In this document: positions 30,310 through 42,079 of the stretch, in pieces | Layout: each line of letters starts with the position of its first letter | How positions within the stretch are numbered: the first letter of the stretch is position 1 | NCBI GenBank assembly: GCA_022813625.1 | Contig: JAKLMB010000019.1 | Span: 496,001-560,000, forward strand | Direction: 5' to 3' | Origin: Aaosphaeria pasadenensis | Taxonomy: Eukaryota > Ascomycota > Dothideomycetes > Pleosporales | DNA: 64,000 nucleotides | Notes under the pieces: model-generated | Database searches by the model: none | What the model was told of the DNA's origin: nothing | Seen by the model: the letters and a program-made list of their open reading frames with translations, nothing else | Made by a program: the position numbers and the translations under genes

Positions 30310-32019
30310 CTAATCGGCGGGATTGATATGGGTGTCACGTAATTGTAAAGGCTGAGGACCTCGTTGCTGCGGAGTAGCTGTGCCCGATGTGGCTTGAGGT
30401 GTGCCCAAACCAGGGAACGGGCTGACAGTACCACTTGGTGGAACCGGAATCTGGATATCTTCTGGGCTAGCCGGTACCATTCGTTGCGGAAGGCCCGGAA
30501 TCTTGATACGCTTGGCAACATTGTTGTAGCTCGATGGAATAATCTGCAGGCGTCAATTGGAGCTCTTTATTGAACAAAGCTTTGCAGCATACCTCAATAA
30601 TTTCATCACGTGGAAAGTCGAGTTTGGGTATATCCGCGGCATTGCATGCCATGAGATAACCGTAAAGAACACGCAGCACGGACTCGTGAGCGATGATGAG
30701 CAAATCATTCTCCTCACGCTCGAGCTCAAGGATGATCGGCTCCATTCGAACAGCTAGATCGTGATAAGACTGCAAGAAGTCAGTATGATGGTCACGCTAT
30801 CAATTTGGGCACTGACTTCAGCTCTAGGATACCGATGATGGTAGGGATCGGCTTCATGTTTTGCGACCTCGTCGGGAAATTCCTCTCGAATCCTTCGCTC
30901 AGACATTTTCTCACATACGCCAGGGTTCATCTGACTCATTTGCGATCGCTGGCGCACACGGTAGCCACGGGATGCGAGTTGATCTGCGGTTTGCACAGTA
31001 CGCCGGCGGGTGGAAGTCCAGATCGTTAGCGGTTTAAGAGCAGCATCGGGTGCGCCCTGCTCTACAAGCTTCTGCCTTTCTTCCTCGCGGTACTGCAACA
31101 AAACTTCGCTCATCTTCTTCGCATAATCATGCCCTTCTTGGGATAGTGAGGCATCAGCCTTGTAAGAATCTTCTTCTCGTGCAGTTCCAGCTCTTGCAAA
31201 GTACGTTTGTCGAGATTTGATGTGCAAGTTGAGTAGATAGAAGACAATTCGCTGCGAAAGGTATCCAAATGCACAATTGTTCACCACTACTCGCTCACCA
31301 GCGTTGATCATCTTGATCCAATGCAAGTCTTGCTCTTCCATGGTCTCAAAATGGGGAATTCGTGAGTTGATCCGAGCCAAGTAGTCCTGCACAGCATCTT
31401 CGTCCTTCCAGTCTTGATAATCCGGCGATGAGATCTTTACGCGCCGGACATTTTCCTGGATGATGCGCTCGTCAGTGCAATGGGACTCGATAAAAATCGT
31501 CTGGATGCCGTTTTTGGCAAATTCCTTCGCAAGGGACTTGCGCCCTGCGGAGATGGCGTTGACCGCGTCGTATATGGCAACCTGTCCCTTCTCGTGTTCC
31601 AAGAAGTGATATATGTCCTCACGACATTTCTTCAAAATCTTGTTGCGAAGCAACACTGACTGTGGAGATGCATTCATGAAGAAGTAGTCATCAGGGACAT
31701 CCTTTCCGGGGCCTAGAGTGGCTCGCCGGTAGTCACCAAGGTGGAAAACGTGGGTTTTTACACCCAACCACCGAAGGTAGCGCGCTACAGCAACGGAGGT
31801 GTGGGTTTTGCCTCGTGCTGGGAGACCAACAGTCGCAATTACAATCCGTCCCGAATGGAAGAGTCGGCCAGATTCAGTGCTGTACAATTGGGCAGGTGCC
31901 ATTTCCTCCTTTGCTGGAAGATCGTGAATAGCATCCACAAACGTACTCGACCGCCGCCGAAAGCGGGGTGAGTTGGCGTATATCTCTGCAGTCCTGTTCA
32001 TGGTGAATATTGAAAGCAT
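30310..32019 (-). CDS. 6-phosphofructo-2-kinase with a non-functional phosphatase half
   Basis: Three exons (30817-32019, 30593-30769, 30310-30543), 537 residues. Makes fructose 2,6-bisphosphate, the activator of glycolysis. The kinase half shows Walker A GLPARGKTH (65-73), GDYRRA, the DYFFMNAS segment and IYDAVNA. The phosphatase half keeps the fold (TSTRRRTVQTA, MSERRIREEFPDE, IIAHESVLRVLYGY) but the phosphohistidine motif RHG reads RAG (Ala277). Without that histidine the phospho-enzyme cannot form, so the protein should act as kinase only, as known for yeast Pfk26, which also lacks it. N-terminal RRRSS (21-25) is a good protein kinase A-type site. The last exon is a Pro/Thr/Gln-rich tail. 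Confidence 0.93.
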
Positions 32020-32573
32020 TGAGATATTCGGCGATAACTTACAATAAGGTATCCATGACTGTACTGTGATCTATGAAGGTCTATGAACCAGAAACAAAGG
32101 TGAAAGGTATTTGGAAATGAAGAGAACTCTAATCTAATAGCATATGAAAGAGAGCCAAAGCCGAAGCCCTCGAGTTGGTAAGTTGATTGATCTTTACTCC
32201 AGGTCCCAGGTCAATAACGGAATGTCAAGATTCGGGCCTGGGCGTGGGCGTGCCAGGGTGTCGGAAGTGGTGGTCAGTTCCCGAACAAGTTGATAGAACT
32301 TGTTGAGAAGTACTACCAGTATTGGTCAACTCGGTGGTGTGACCTTATAAGCTTACTTTTGGCGACGACTTTGTCACGTATAGGTCAGGAAGGGTACGTC
32401 CACAGTGCTTGGTGGGGATTGCGCTGCAAGAGATTCTCAGGCTCTTGATCGGCGTCGTCGTCATTGTCGATGGCTGCTGTGAGAGGTAGTGAGAGAGGGC
32501 GTGCGGAGCTACGTAATGCCGGTCCGCGATTAGCGTATGCTCTGCTTAGCACCCTCCTCGCGAAAAGTTTACG
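32020..32573. promoter_or_regulatory. Divergent promoter, 6-phosphofructo-2-kinase / TOM40
   Basis: A 554-bp spacer between opposite start codons. No recognised binding site is claimed; no gene seen. Confidence 0.5.
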
Positions 32574-33836
32574 ATGAGCAGCCTGTTCGACTGGCATCAA
32601 ACGTCATTTCCTCCCTCCCCTACTCCATTCCTATCGTCAATTGCGGTTTCTCATTCGAAGAGAAGTCTGCCCCGAAAACCACCAGCGCCCCTAATCCCAC
32701 TGTTGCGGCGTCATGGAGCTTGATCAATTGAAAAAGGAACAAGCCATCTCGCAGCTGTTCACCCAAAATGGCGTCCTCTCACGGCTGAACGATGTATATA
32801 TGGCATTCCATGAGCGGAGAGAGGCATTGGGATTGTCCAACCCCGGGACTGTTGAGAACATCGCAAAGGAGGTGCAGCGTGACGTCTTCTTGAACAACTT
32901 GAGCTTCTCTGGTCTCCGCGCCGACCTCACCAAGGCTTTTGGTGTTGCGCCGCTCTTCCAAGTATCGCATGCGTTATCTATGGGCTCGCAAGCTCAACCT
33001 CCATACAGTTATGGTGTTCTCTATGGATCACCCAAGGTCGGTTTTATTCATCTAGCATGGTCAATATCATAGGCTCACCAACTTAGGTCTTCCTCCAAGC
33101 AAACCTCGATAACGAGCTCCAATTTTCTGGCCGCTTCAACTGGCGATGGACATCCGCTCTCGTCAGTAAGACCTCGGTCCAGCTCACATCACAGGGCAAC
33201 ATGATGTCGCTCGAGAATGACTACACAGGAGCAGACTTTTCGGCCTCGCTAAAGGCCGTGAACCCCTCTTTGCTCGACGGTGGCATCACCGGCATGGTTA
33301 TGGCAAGCTACCTTCAATCCGTCACTCCCAACTTGTCGCTCGGACTTGATGCCTTCTGGTCCCGCCCAGCTATGGCATACCCACCAGATTTGAACGTTTC
33401 CTATGCAGCGAGATACAAGACTCCTGAGTGGATGGCCTGCGGACAGATTGTGCCGGAGCGTGGAATCGAGGCCTCGTACTGGAAGAAGCTCTCCGAGAAG
33501 GTGGAGACCGGTATCAATGTCAATTTGGCTTTCGCTGGACTCGGACCTGCAGGCCCCATGGGACCCATGGCCAAGGAGGGCAGCGTGACGATTGGCGCCA
33601 AATACGACTTCCGCACTTCGATCTTCAGGGCACAGGTGGACAACAGTGGAAAGGTCGGATGCTTGTTGGAGAAGAGGATTGCACCGCCGATCCAGCTCAC
33701 TTTCTCCGGCGAGATCGATCACAAGCAGAATGCTGCTAAGCTAGGCCTAGCTGTATCCATAGAAGCAGCGGATCAAGAGGTGATGGAACAGCAAGAATCA
33801 GCAGCAGCAGCCGCTTCTGACCCGATTCCTTTCTAA
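32574..33836 (+). CDS. TOM40: Mitochondrial outer membrane import channel Tom40
   Basis: The beta-barrel pore of the TOM complex. Exons I infer: 32574-32645, 32755-33036, 33087-33836, giving 367 residues. The family core is clear: LGLSNPGTVENIAKEVQRDVF, SGLRADLTKAF, APLFQVSHALSMGS, then alternating beta strands to the end with GMVMASYLQSVTPNLSLGLD and the late YDFRTSIFRAQVDNSGKVG. The first exon (MSSLFDWHQTSF, then Pro/Ser-rich) matches the expected N-terminal tail, which is joined by a 109-bp intron with a weak GTTTCT donor. An alternative is an unspliced start at 32713 (MELDQLKK), which would change only the N-terminus. It faces TOM22 tail to tail. Confidence 0.92.
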
Positions 33837-34497
33837 AGAGGACAAATGAAAACAACTAATAATTCCCCACTTCCAGAGTTCTAGAACCCTTCTCTTCGCT
33901 GTATTACCACCTTGTTTGGAGCGAGCGCAGAGCCTCGCTTTTCAAAAGCGTCCATGTTCTCCTTCAACAGTTTTGTCTAGGCGCATCTTGATTCCATAAT
34001 GGGTTACGGCTTGATAGAGCGGGGGCATGCGGCGGTCTTGTATCATGAGCGTCATAGAGAAAGGGATATGATGACTCACCGTGTATATCTATATGTTCTT
34101 TGGGCATCCATAAAATTAAGCCGTAAAGCCACTTGTTCGAGTGTTCGGATGGAACATTAACCTATGACGTGATGACGATGGTAAGGTGAGATCACACGTT
34201 GGCGCGGTGCAGAACGGACATTTTCATTTTCATGATTTCATTAGATTTATGAAATTTTAAAAGAAAGAGCATTGCCACTGCCGGATATTCCTTTTGCAAT
34301 GGACGCTATTAGAAGAGTTGGGAAACCTAAAAGTACATATCATTGGGCACGATTGGGTTGCTCCCTCTCCACGTGGATGCAGCCGTTGCGTGCCCCATCC
34401 GTCTCCCCATTCCATCCTCTATAGTAAAACAAGTGTACATGAATCGAGCATCCGGGCGCTCACTGGAGAAGCCTGTTTGTCCATCGATGAACCGCAT
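33837..34497. other. Intergenic between TOM40 and TOM22 3' ends
   Basis: No gene seen. A short inverted repeat ATTTCAT/ATGAAAT (34235-34255) in an AT-rich patch may help 3' end formation. Confidence 0.5.
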
Positions 34498-35099
34498 TTA
34501 TAGCGATGCTTGGGCTCCTTGAGGAACCTGTGGCTGCGCACCAGGTGTGAGGAACTGGGAATTTGGTGTTAGCAGATGGATCCATTGACGAAATCATCCA
34601 GAAAGAGGGCGTCAACTCACTTCGTTCGAACGCTGTGCCATTTGCATCTCTCGCTCCTGCTCGACGAGCATCTGCTCTTCACTGTATGCCAACGCCCATG
34701 GCACACCCAGCAAAAGTGCGCTCGTGCTCACCACCCACAAGGTCTTGCCACCCAGCGACAGGCCACTCTTGACCCACGACGAAGCCGTGCTGAATTTTGA
34801 GTTGATCGAGCGTCGAGTCGAGGCGGGTATGATATCTTGCAGCGCTGTGATGCGCTCGTAAAGTGTCTCATCGGGGGTCACGGATGCGACAGAGGAGGCA
34901 TCGGAGTCTGATCCATCAGATACGTCAGTTTAAAGTCCAATATTCCGAGACGCAGAGCACAATTGGCGGATTCGAAAAGTGACGGAGTTTGTGGTGCTGT
35001 TGTAGACCTACCGCTGTCTGTGTCCCAATCGTCGTCATCCTGAGGTCCGTCCTGTTCGCGGAGGAATTCTTCGTCAACGACTTCTTCGAGTTTGACCAT
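34498..35099 (-). CDS. TOM22: Mitochondrial import receptor Tom22
   Basis: Three exons (35012-35099, 34621-34907, 34498-34554) encode 143 residues. The layout is that of fungal Tom22: an acidic cytosolic N-terminus (residues 4-32, a run of Asp/Glu that binds presequences), the ETLYERITALQDIIP segment, a single transmembrane helix at about 83-104 (GKTLWVVSTSALLLGVPWAL) and a short intermembrane-space tail with the conserved EEQMLVEQEREMQM stretch and a Gln/Pro-rich end. It anchors in the outer membrane and holds Tom40 pores together. Its partner TOM40 is the next gene, in convergent orientation. Confidence 0.93.
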
Positions 35100-35892
35100 T
35101 GTGCCGATTTATGTTTTTTTATTCTTTCAATAGGATATCTCGAGACGGATTGAGTGCGGCAATTGATCGTGATATTGCTCGAGGTGAGGACCGGACGGTG
35201 GGTTGAATTTGATTGTCAAGGACGTCGTCTAGTCGGCTCTTTGGAGGGTTCACAACTTTTCGAGCTTGGGCCAAGCCAACCAGCCAGAGGGGCCTTGACC
35301 AATCCCGTCGAAAACAACCACTACGACATACTATCACAACCGCGAGAAGACCGCAATAGTTGAAACGAACATGGTTCGTACGATTATTATATGAGTGCTT
35401 CTATTGACAATCTACAGGTCACAAAGAAATAGAAAGACTTTAACATACATTACAAGGCCATCTTGCTCCTAAATCCCTCTAGAGAAGATGAGCATGTTAT
35501 TTATTGTATTAAGATTTGGAAGTATTCTGCGAAATGATATGCAATGCACGCCCGACCACGCTCTTAATCAAGGTGCGTAGGTAAGAAATACACACGAGTC
35601 CTACCCATTCCCATGCCTCTGGAGAGTTGGACACGCCCATGCCTGGCTTTCCACTCTATAATCTTTCGCTCTCTCGCTCTCGCGCTCTGCCTTCGTGGAT
35701 GGTCGAATCCCAAAAAATACACACATGAAGGGAATCCAACAGAGACAATAACGAAACGAAAACGTTGTATCCAAGAACGCCGGTGTACATGATATAGATC
35801 CAGGCATAACGCCGCCTTTTATCTGGCTTCAAAAATCGCGCAGACACATTGCTGTTCTTCATCATCGTCCTTTGACCCATGTCATATATTTA
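35100..35892. other. Intergenic, TOM22 promoter and 3' flank of the glycosyltransferase
   Basis: No gene seen in this stretch. Confidence 0.55.
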
Positions 35893-37331
35893 TCACCGTA
35901 CCTGCGGCGTCAACCACGTCGCCTCCTGGCACGTGTCATTGATGTCGCTCTCCTCGTCCACCTTGAAGCCCAATTCCGCCATCTTTCCCAACGCCCAGCC
36001 ACAAGTGAATTCGCCCTGTCCGCCGTTCTCACGGTCAACGGCGTTTCCGAGCTTGATGTAGTTTGCGAAACGACAGACAGTCTGCGAGTAGGACCATTGG
36101 AGACAGTGGGGGTCATTTTCGCACTCTGACCCACATGACCCAGCGTTCTTGTGTGCGGGTCGATCGTTGGGAACGGGTGCTTCGGAGAGGTTGTCCCAGA
36201 ACTCGCGCGAGGGGCCATCGCGAAGGAAACCGTGCGTATAGGCTAAGAGAGACGAAAATACGAGGGGTTTCTGTGCATTGAAAAGATTAGTCAAAGTGAC
36301 CACACGGAGGGATGAAATTACACTGAACATACGGGATTGTAAGGGCGCGTACGTTCCCAGTTCCAGAGGGATTCCATTTGTTCGGGATTCAAGCGGTGAA
36401 CGGACAGTAATGGCACACACCACCTGTCTCGGTCAATCTTGAGGTGTTTGAGTTCATCGCCAGAGAATGTTGGGTAGAGGGCCTCAAGCCTGGTGCCAGT
36501 GGAGTTGAGAATGGCATATGCAAGTACGGCATCTCCGCACCTGTCCTCTTTGACCCACTGCTCGTAGCGATGGCTGAGTTTCTCAACACCACCGCTGGGC
36601 TTTGGTGGAAGGAGCCGTTTCATGAGCCCGGATGACAGTACAAAGCCAGCGCCGCCATAGGCGAAGTAGCGGTCATTGGAGCCGGCCACGGGCGATCCCA
36701 TGTAGTGAGGCTCAGTGTGGTCGTGCTGGTCCAACAATCGGAATAGGGTATCCCAGAAAAAGTATACATCGGACTCCACGAAAACATACCATTTGGCCTT
36801 GGGGTTGACCTCGTAGGCTTTGTCCACCATGGGCAAGAACTTGAAACGGTCTAACTTCCATCCCGCGGCGGAGTATTTGATTTTCTCGCCTTCGGCTGAT
36901 GCCTTTCTGTGTTCCGCATACGATTGGAAGTCGGTGTTATTAATGGTGTATGAGGCAGGCAATTCGGCGAGGATGTCGATGATTTGTCGGTCACCAACTT
37001 TCTCCTCGTGGTCGGAGACGATGATTAGATTCGTTATGCAGGACGAAACGGTAGCCAAATGGGCTTTGTTCCTCTCTGCATCTCCGGCACCAGTCTTGAG
37101 CACGATCTGCACATCCTGAAGCTGGTCTGTTGGGAAATTGTCGCAGAAGTTGGAGCCCTTGTGCTTCTGGGGCGGGAAATAGCTCTTCGTCTTGGTTTTG
37201 TAGTATACGGCGGATGGCTGCTGAGGTTGCCGCGATCGGGAGAGGTGGAGAGCGAAAAAGAACAAAAGGAGGACGGGGAAAAGGAATTTCCACGGCCTTC
37301 TCGAGAGCCGCAGGAGGATGAGCCGCAGCAT
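35893..37331 (-). CDS. Type II membrane glycosyltransferase (GT31-like) with apple/PAN-like tail
   Basis: Two exons (36333-37331 and 35893-36270), 458 residues. Residues 13-31 form a signal anchor after a basic N-terminus, which suggests a Golgi or ER lumenal enzyme. The catalytic part includes KFLPMVDKAYEVNPKAKWY, then VFVESDVYFFWDTL with ESD at the place of the metal-binding DxD, the GSPVAGSNDRYFAYGGAGFVLS acceptor loop, and EDRCGDAVLAYAI. These fit the fungal GT31/DUF604-type (Fringe-like) family. The last exon adds a Cys-rich segment (CGSECENDPHCLQWSYS...VC) resembling a PAN/apple fold, perhaps for glycan or protein binding. The sugar donor and acceptor cannot be told from sequence. Confidence 0.8.
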
Positions 37332-38552
37332 GACTCTAGGGAAGGGGGATGGGAAGTGAAGAGAAAAAGAGCGCGAGGCCCTGCAAAAAGGCGAAGGACG
37401 AAGTCGATGGCTGGAGAGTGTCAGGAGTGGATCCTTGGAGAGATGGTTTCAACAGGTATGGACTGGGGAGGGGTTGAACATCGCCGTGTGTATATTCGAT
37501 AGTAGGGGTAAGCGGGATTGGAAGTGACGGATGGTGTTGATGGTAATTGTAATGGCAGCAGTACTCAAGGGAGCAGTGCGGCGAGGGTTGGTACACGGAG
37601 GTAACGAATTGTTGGTGGAGGCGACGGTTGTAGTAGAGTAAGGGTAAGGGTAAGGGTAGCGTGTAGTGAATCGTTCAGCAGAAGACAGCAGCAGCCCTGC
37701 CTGAGGTTTCGCGGCGGCGGGTGAGCGATGCCATTGTGGGTTAGCGGCCTAGCTAATAAGAAATTAGATAGGAGGGATTGGTGGCGTACATTCCAGTATG
37801 GGAGACCGCACATCCTGGAACGGGTTTTCGGGGGCTGATGGACTGCAGTATACGGAGCCCATATGCCATATGAAGGTACTGTAGTAGGTTACGGTGTACG
37901 GAGAATTGAACTTGTCTGTACATTGATTGTCCTTGTGCGCTGTAATTGTACAATGTAGGGTTCTAAGGGGGAGGCACAGAAATTAACTGACCTAGGAATT
38001 AGTAATTCTGACTCCAGCGTCTGCACATACATACGGACTCTACTCCGTACATACAGTACACAGTACCTCGTATGTTAGGTTCACTGCATGATGGATCATA
38101 GGCTAAGGGCCATCTCTCTTTCTGGCCTGGCTCGGATAATAGCACCCTATCTTGTTTTGGGAATTGCCGTGAAGAAAGGGGAAAATGTCGGATACGTATT
38201 AAGCATTTGGACAGGCTCCTTGCCTTAATTATTGCTCCATACTGTCTCTCGGTACTGATAGACCTGGGCGCCGACCTTTTTATATACCATGCACATTGAG
38301 TACCATCCTTTATCATCACCAACCAAAAGAAGAACAAAGTTCTTATACAGTCAAGGAGTGAATACCAATCAAACATATCGCAGGTATCTCGCGACGATTC
38401 AAACGCTACATGCTTTCTAGTGAAGGGAGAGAAGAAGAAAACCCACAGCTATCGCAATAGAACTCCTTTCCCAAACTCCTATTCAGACGCTAAAGAACTC
38501 ATGATATCCCCCTTACATTCAGAAGCTACCAGGCAGACCCCGAAGTTCTGGG
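37332..38552. other. Intergenic, glycosyltransferase promoter and E2 3' flank
   Basis: No gene seen. Contains a GGGTAA-rich patch near 37638-37660 and one exact TACTCCGTA at 38041. Confidence 0.55.
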
Positions 38553-39526
38553 TTAAACAAATCTTCGTAATACCATAAACAGCAATGCGGCCACAACACC
38601 ATATATACATGCGTCGATCCAGGCAAGACCATGGTCCGCATCCCGTCGGAAAGCTTGCGATTGGCCCCGTCGAACTCGTGAAGTCTGCGTCGTCCGAGTT
38701 GGGCGAGGCGCTCTTGAGGTAGAGGCTGTTGCTCTCACTGGCTGTTCCTTTGCCTGTATCGTCGCGGGTCGTGGTTGAGACGAACTACCGGCGTTGACCT
38801 GGCCTTCTGGATCTATCGAATTCGAGCTCGTGGCCACTGCCGCACCGGTTGATTGCGGGTCACTCTTGCTGTTACCCAACTCGTCCCTATATGCAAGCCG
38901 TAGCTCTTCAGGTACATCCTCTTCCTTTTGTTTCCCCGATGTGGCTTCGTATAGCTTTGCGGCTTCTTCCCGTTCGGCCATGATCTCGCTGTTCGACCTT
39001 CCACACGCCCCACATCGGAATGGACCGCTCTCTGCCGCCATCTTCTTCCTAACCGATGCGCCGCAGTCGATACCACCAAGTTGACCCTTTGCGTCCGTAT
39101 CCATAAAACTCCGAATAGCCACTAGCGCCGTACGTATACCCCACGCAGGTTGCCATGTCTCCTCGTGGTGTCCCGATATCGATAAACAGATCTCGCGATT
39201 GACTTCAAATCGTCCCGTGGGTGTGAGAAAGCGAAACGACGGGGGTCGGAGAGGGTAGGCTGCCGGTAGCACTATACGGCCGTGGTAAATGCCGCCATCG
39301 TAGGGTGATGGTTCCGGAGGCCCTTTCAACGTGAAATGCCATTCGAAGAGGTTGTCCTCGAGCGGTTCAGCATGATAATCTGGTGAGGCGTTTGAGGCGA
39401 GCTCTGAAGCTTCTTTTACTGTCACTGCGAGTAAGCATTTCATCAACTCGCGATTGGTGTCGGTGTCAACGTACAGATGCGCTTGATGGTTGGGTTCTTG
39501 GTGTTGAATTGTCCCCGGGTGGACAT
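38553..39526 (-). CDS. Tail-anchored ubiquitin-conjugating enzyme (UBE2J1/Ubc6 type)
   Basis: Two exons (39475-39526 and 38553-39418), 305 residues. The 17-codon first exon supplies MSTRGQFNTKNPTIKRI and joins to LKEASELASN, the normal E2 helix 1; the open frame without splicing reads through with an unrelated N-terminus and is rejected. E2 fold elements: LFEWHFTLKGPP, YHGRIVLPAAYPLRPPSF, and NREICLSISGHHEETWQPAW with active-site Cys95. The HHEETWQP pattern is that of ER-associated-degradation E2s nearer to human UBE2J1 than UBE2J2. A Ser/Thr/Arg-rich linker leads to one C-terminal membrane helix (about 283-300), so the enzyme is tail-anchored in the ER with its domain in the cytosol. Confidence 0.93.
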
Positions 39527-40068
39527 CTTGCGCGGCAAGAATTACGTTTGTAGTGAAAGCCGCGATCCCTGTGAATGCTGCGTTTTCAGAACCGGTACTC
39601 GAGCTGGGCTGAAGGTTCGAGCGAGCGATAGTCCGAGCGAGCGATATCCCCGAGCCTGAAACGTTGATGTCTACCTCCACGTTGACGTTGCGACTGCGCT
39701 TATGGCATGACTGTGTCGCCGTAATTAGCCGCCGATCATGTAACCATTGTGCCATTGTTCCCCACGTGGGTTATCGCACGTGCACCGTGTATATCGATTC
39801 AACTTTATTCCCATGTGCCTGGTTTCGAAGGGGTAGCAATCTTCTTCAATATTTAGCTTTGTTTTTCTGCATTTACATAGCATGATTGTTGGTCTCAACT
39901 GTGAGGTTCATTATGAATGCGACTACAAAAGTCTTCATGTGATTTAGCTAACTGTAGGTGGGTATCTTTCAATAAACAGCAACACCGATAACTCCCGGCT
40001 CGGAAAAGTGATGCTGCTGTGCTATATGCAAACATCCTCCGATGACGTCCAAACCCATAGAAGTTCCA
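39527..40068. other. Intergenic
   Basis: E2 promoter and 3' flank of the heme-oxygenase-like gene; no gene seen. Confidence 0.55.
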
Positions 40069-41178
40069 CTATCCAACTATTCGCAGAATTGCTACACATG
40101 CTAAACAGCCCAAGGCAACGACTGCACCCGTGACCTCGGGCCTCTTCAACCATATCTGTAGATCATATGCTTTAGTAACTTTCAGGCCTGACTTCTGACT
40201 TCCCGCTTCGAATGTATGCTTCGTATCTTGTTTTTTCGAATGTGCCTCATGCGGCAGGTTCTGAAGCTGAGTGCCTGCCTTAGCGTCGAGCTCGTCGACG
40301 AGACTAGCACTGAGAGCGAAGATGGTTTTTGCTTCTTCAATTACATCAACACGTTCGCTGGGTGAGAAGAGTTCTTCTGCTGCGGCCAGTCGATCCTTGA
40401 AATCAGACTTGATATTCTCGCCATCGTCGGGGCCATCGAAGTACCAAAGCGAGAGTCCACGCTCCGATAGTGGAGCTACCTCGTCCCCGCCAGCACTGCT
40501 GTCATCGCTCGTTGGCCTTTGCCAAAAGTCGTCCCCGCCAGCTACGAGTTGCGCTCGTATCCATCGTCCGCCGGAGAAAACCGCCATGTAGTAACACCAG
40601 GCGTACGCAACGAGGACGTGTGGCTTATGTCTCACGGCCTTGCGAATGTGCGCGCAGTACTCCTCCACTTTCTCCCCGGGGTATTGTGCCAACAAGACGC
40701 TCAAGTCGGTAGGATGCAATGCGGTCAAAAACTCCAGGTCGTTCTTGAGGCGCGCTGACCTCGCCAGGCCTTTCGGTCGTAATGTTGTTAAAAACTGGAG
40801 CATCTCGGCAGAGGGTGGCGTGCTGAAAAGTTCTGGGCTATCGTATGGATTTACAAGCAGGAAGGACAGTAGAGGTGATGTGGGATCATCGGATGGTGCC
40901 TGCGTCAGATCGGCCCAGAGCGATTCAAAGGTGAAGAAGACATGGGCGAAATGGAGAAGGCCAGTGGCGTAGAGGCCTGGATCTGAGGCGTGCGGTGGTA
41001 GGGCAAGAGGTAGCCGCGAGGTTATGAGACGATTGAGAGTGGTATGGAGAGACCTTTCACCTTTGTTAGGAAATTCAAAGAGACGAGGAATCAGTAAAAC
41101 AAAGGGAGTAGTGAATGTTTACCTTGTCGCCGTGTTGATCTCTCCGGAGAGTATGGTCTGGGATGGTTGTTCTGACAT
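40069..41178 (-). CDS. Tail-anchored heme oxygenase-like protein
   Basis: Two exons (41123-41178 and 40069-41053), 346 residues. The splice builds the segment GEINTATRSLHTTLNRLI, with His22 at the position of the proximal heme ligand in heme oxygenases. An all-helical body follows, with HFAHVFFTFESLW and, near residue 175, VLVAYAWCYYMAVFSGGRWI, which corresponds to the distal helix with its Gly-Gly kink. The last 20 residues are a hydrophobic anchor ending in RIVG, as in Hmx1-type ER enzymes. A Ser/Asp/Gly-rich insert (about 198-215) is species-specific. Role: probably heme breakdown with iron release; an inactive scaffold function is possible in this family. The promoter carries an iron-regulator-type GATA site. 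Confidence 0.82.
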
Positions 41179-42079
41179 GATAGACTACTAGCTCTGAATG
41201 AAAGAATATTGGCCTTCACACAGCAGAGTGGACGTAGATCTGTGGAGGGTTGGCCTGCTCAAGCAAGAACTCAGAAAGCAACGCGTGGGGAAGTGGAGTG
41301 AACAGTATGCGAAACAGTGGGTGTGGGAAGTGAGTGGCTTAAGAGCAAGTTTTCATGCCAGGCAGCGGACTTTATCGCACTCCGTTTCTCGCAGCCTGTC
41401 TGGACTCTGGACGATTTGCTTCACGAGACCAAGGGCGAGTGCAGCCTGGTGACTGGATGGAAAGCCTCGTGGCTGCCCGCTGTCAAGCACGCGACGGAGC
41501 GGTTTGGTTGTGTTTGTGAAAGTCCCATGCTTCTCGGAGTGGAGCGAAAGGCTTGGGGTGGATGATCGCTTGCGTTAGCTTGATGATGCCATAGTTACTG
41601 GTGCCGTGTGTACCTAACCTAGCCATGCTGCCATGACAGGGGAGGGACCCAGCCCAGTCAAACGATTATAGCAGGAGTCATGGGAAACAGGCTGCCAGAC
41701 GTTTGCATGAGAGACATGTGCTGTTATGTCTGAGGGGTGACTCTCATGCTCTGTGATCTGTTCTTGAGTCGTCAAGGTTGGGATCATCAGCCTGCACAGT
41801 CATTACTGGTAACAATGGAAAAAGGGTCTGGCCGGGTCATGTGCCATTACCAACTTGTTTGGCGAGCGATCAGATAAGATGAAGTAATGAGATAAGATAA
41901 GATAGGATGAGATGAGACTAGGGTCGCATTGAGATACAGTTAGGTAGGTGGTAGGGTTTCAACTATTAATTACATTTTTTAACTTCACACTACTCCGTAC
42001 AAGTTTTTTCAATCGGGGCATTTGATTTCTTCAAAATAGTCTGACGCCTTTATACGAGGCTGCCTGCTCATTTTTCTTT
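41179..42079. other. Promoter of heme-oxygenase-like gene and 3' flank of cyclodeaminase gene
   Basis: No gene seen. It contains a cluster of GATA sites (41869-41906) and one TACTCCGTA (41991). Confidence 0.55.
41869..41901. promoter_or_regulatory. GATA-factor site cluster including a perfect SreA-type ATCWGATAA
   Basis: ATCAGATAA at 41869-41877 matches the published ATCWGATAA consensus of the iron-responsive GATA repressor SreA/Sre1. GATAAG recurs at 41873, 41891 and 41896. The cluster is about 690 bp upstream of the heme-oxygenase-like start. Binding is inferred; AreA or other GATA factors also use GATAAG. Confidence 0.5.

Noticed and set aside
38553..39755. Unspliced 400-codon version of the E2 gene
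   Set aside because: The N-terminal 100 residues do not resemble any E2; a 17-codon exon starting at 39526 with a 56-bp intron restores the conserved N-terminus exactly.
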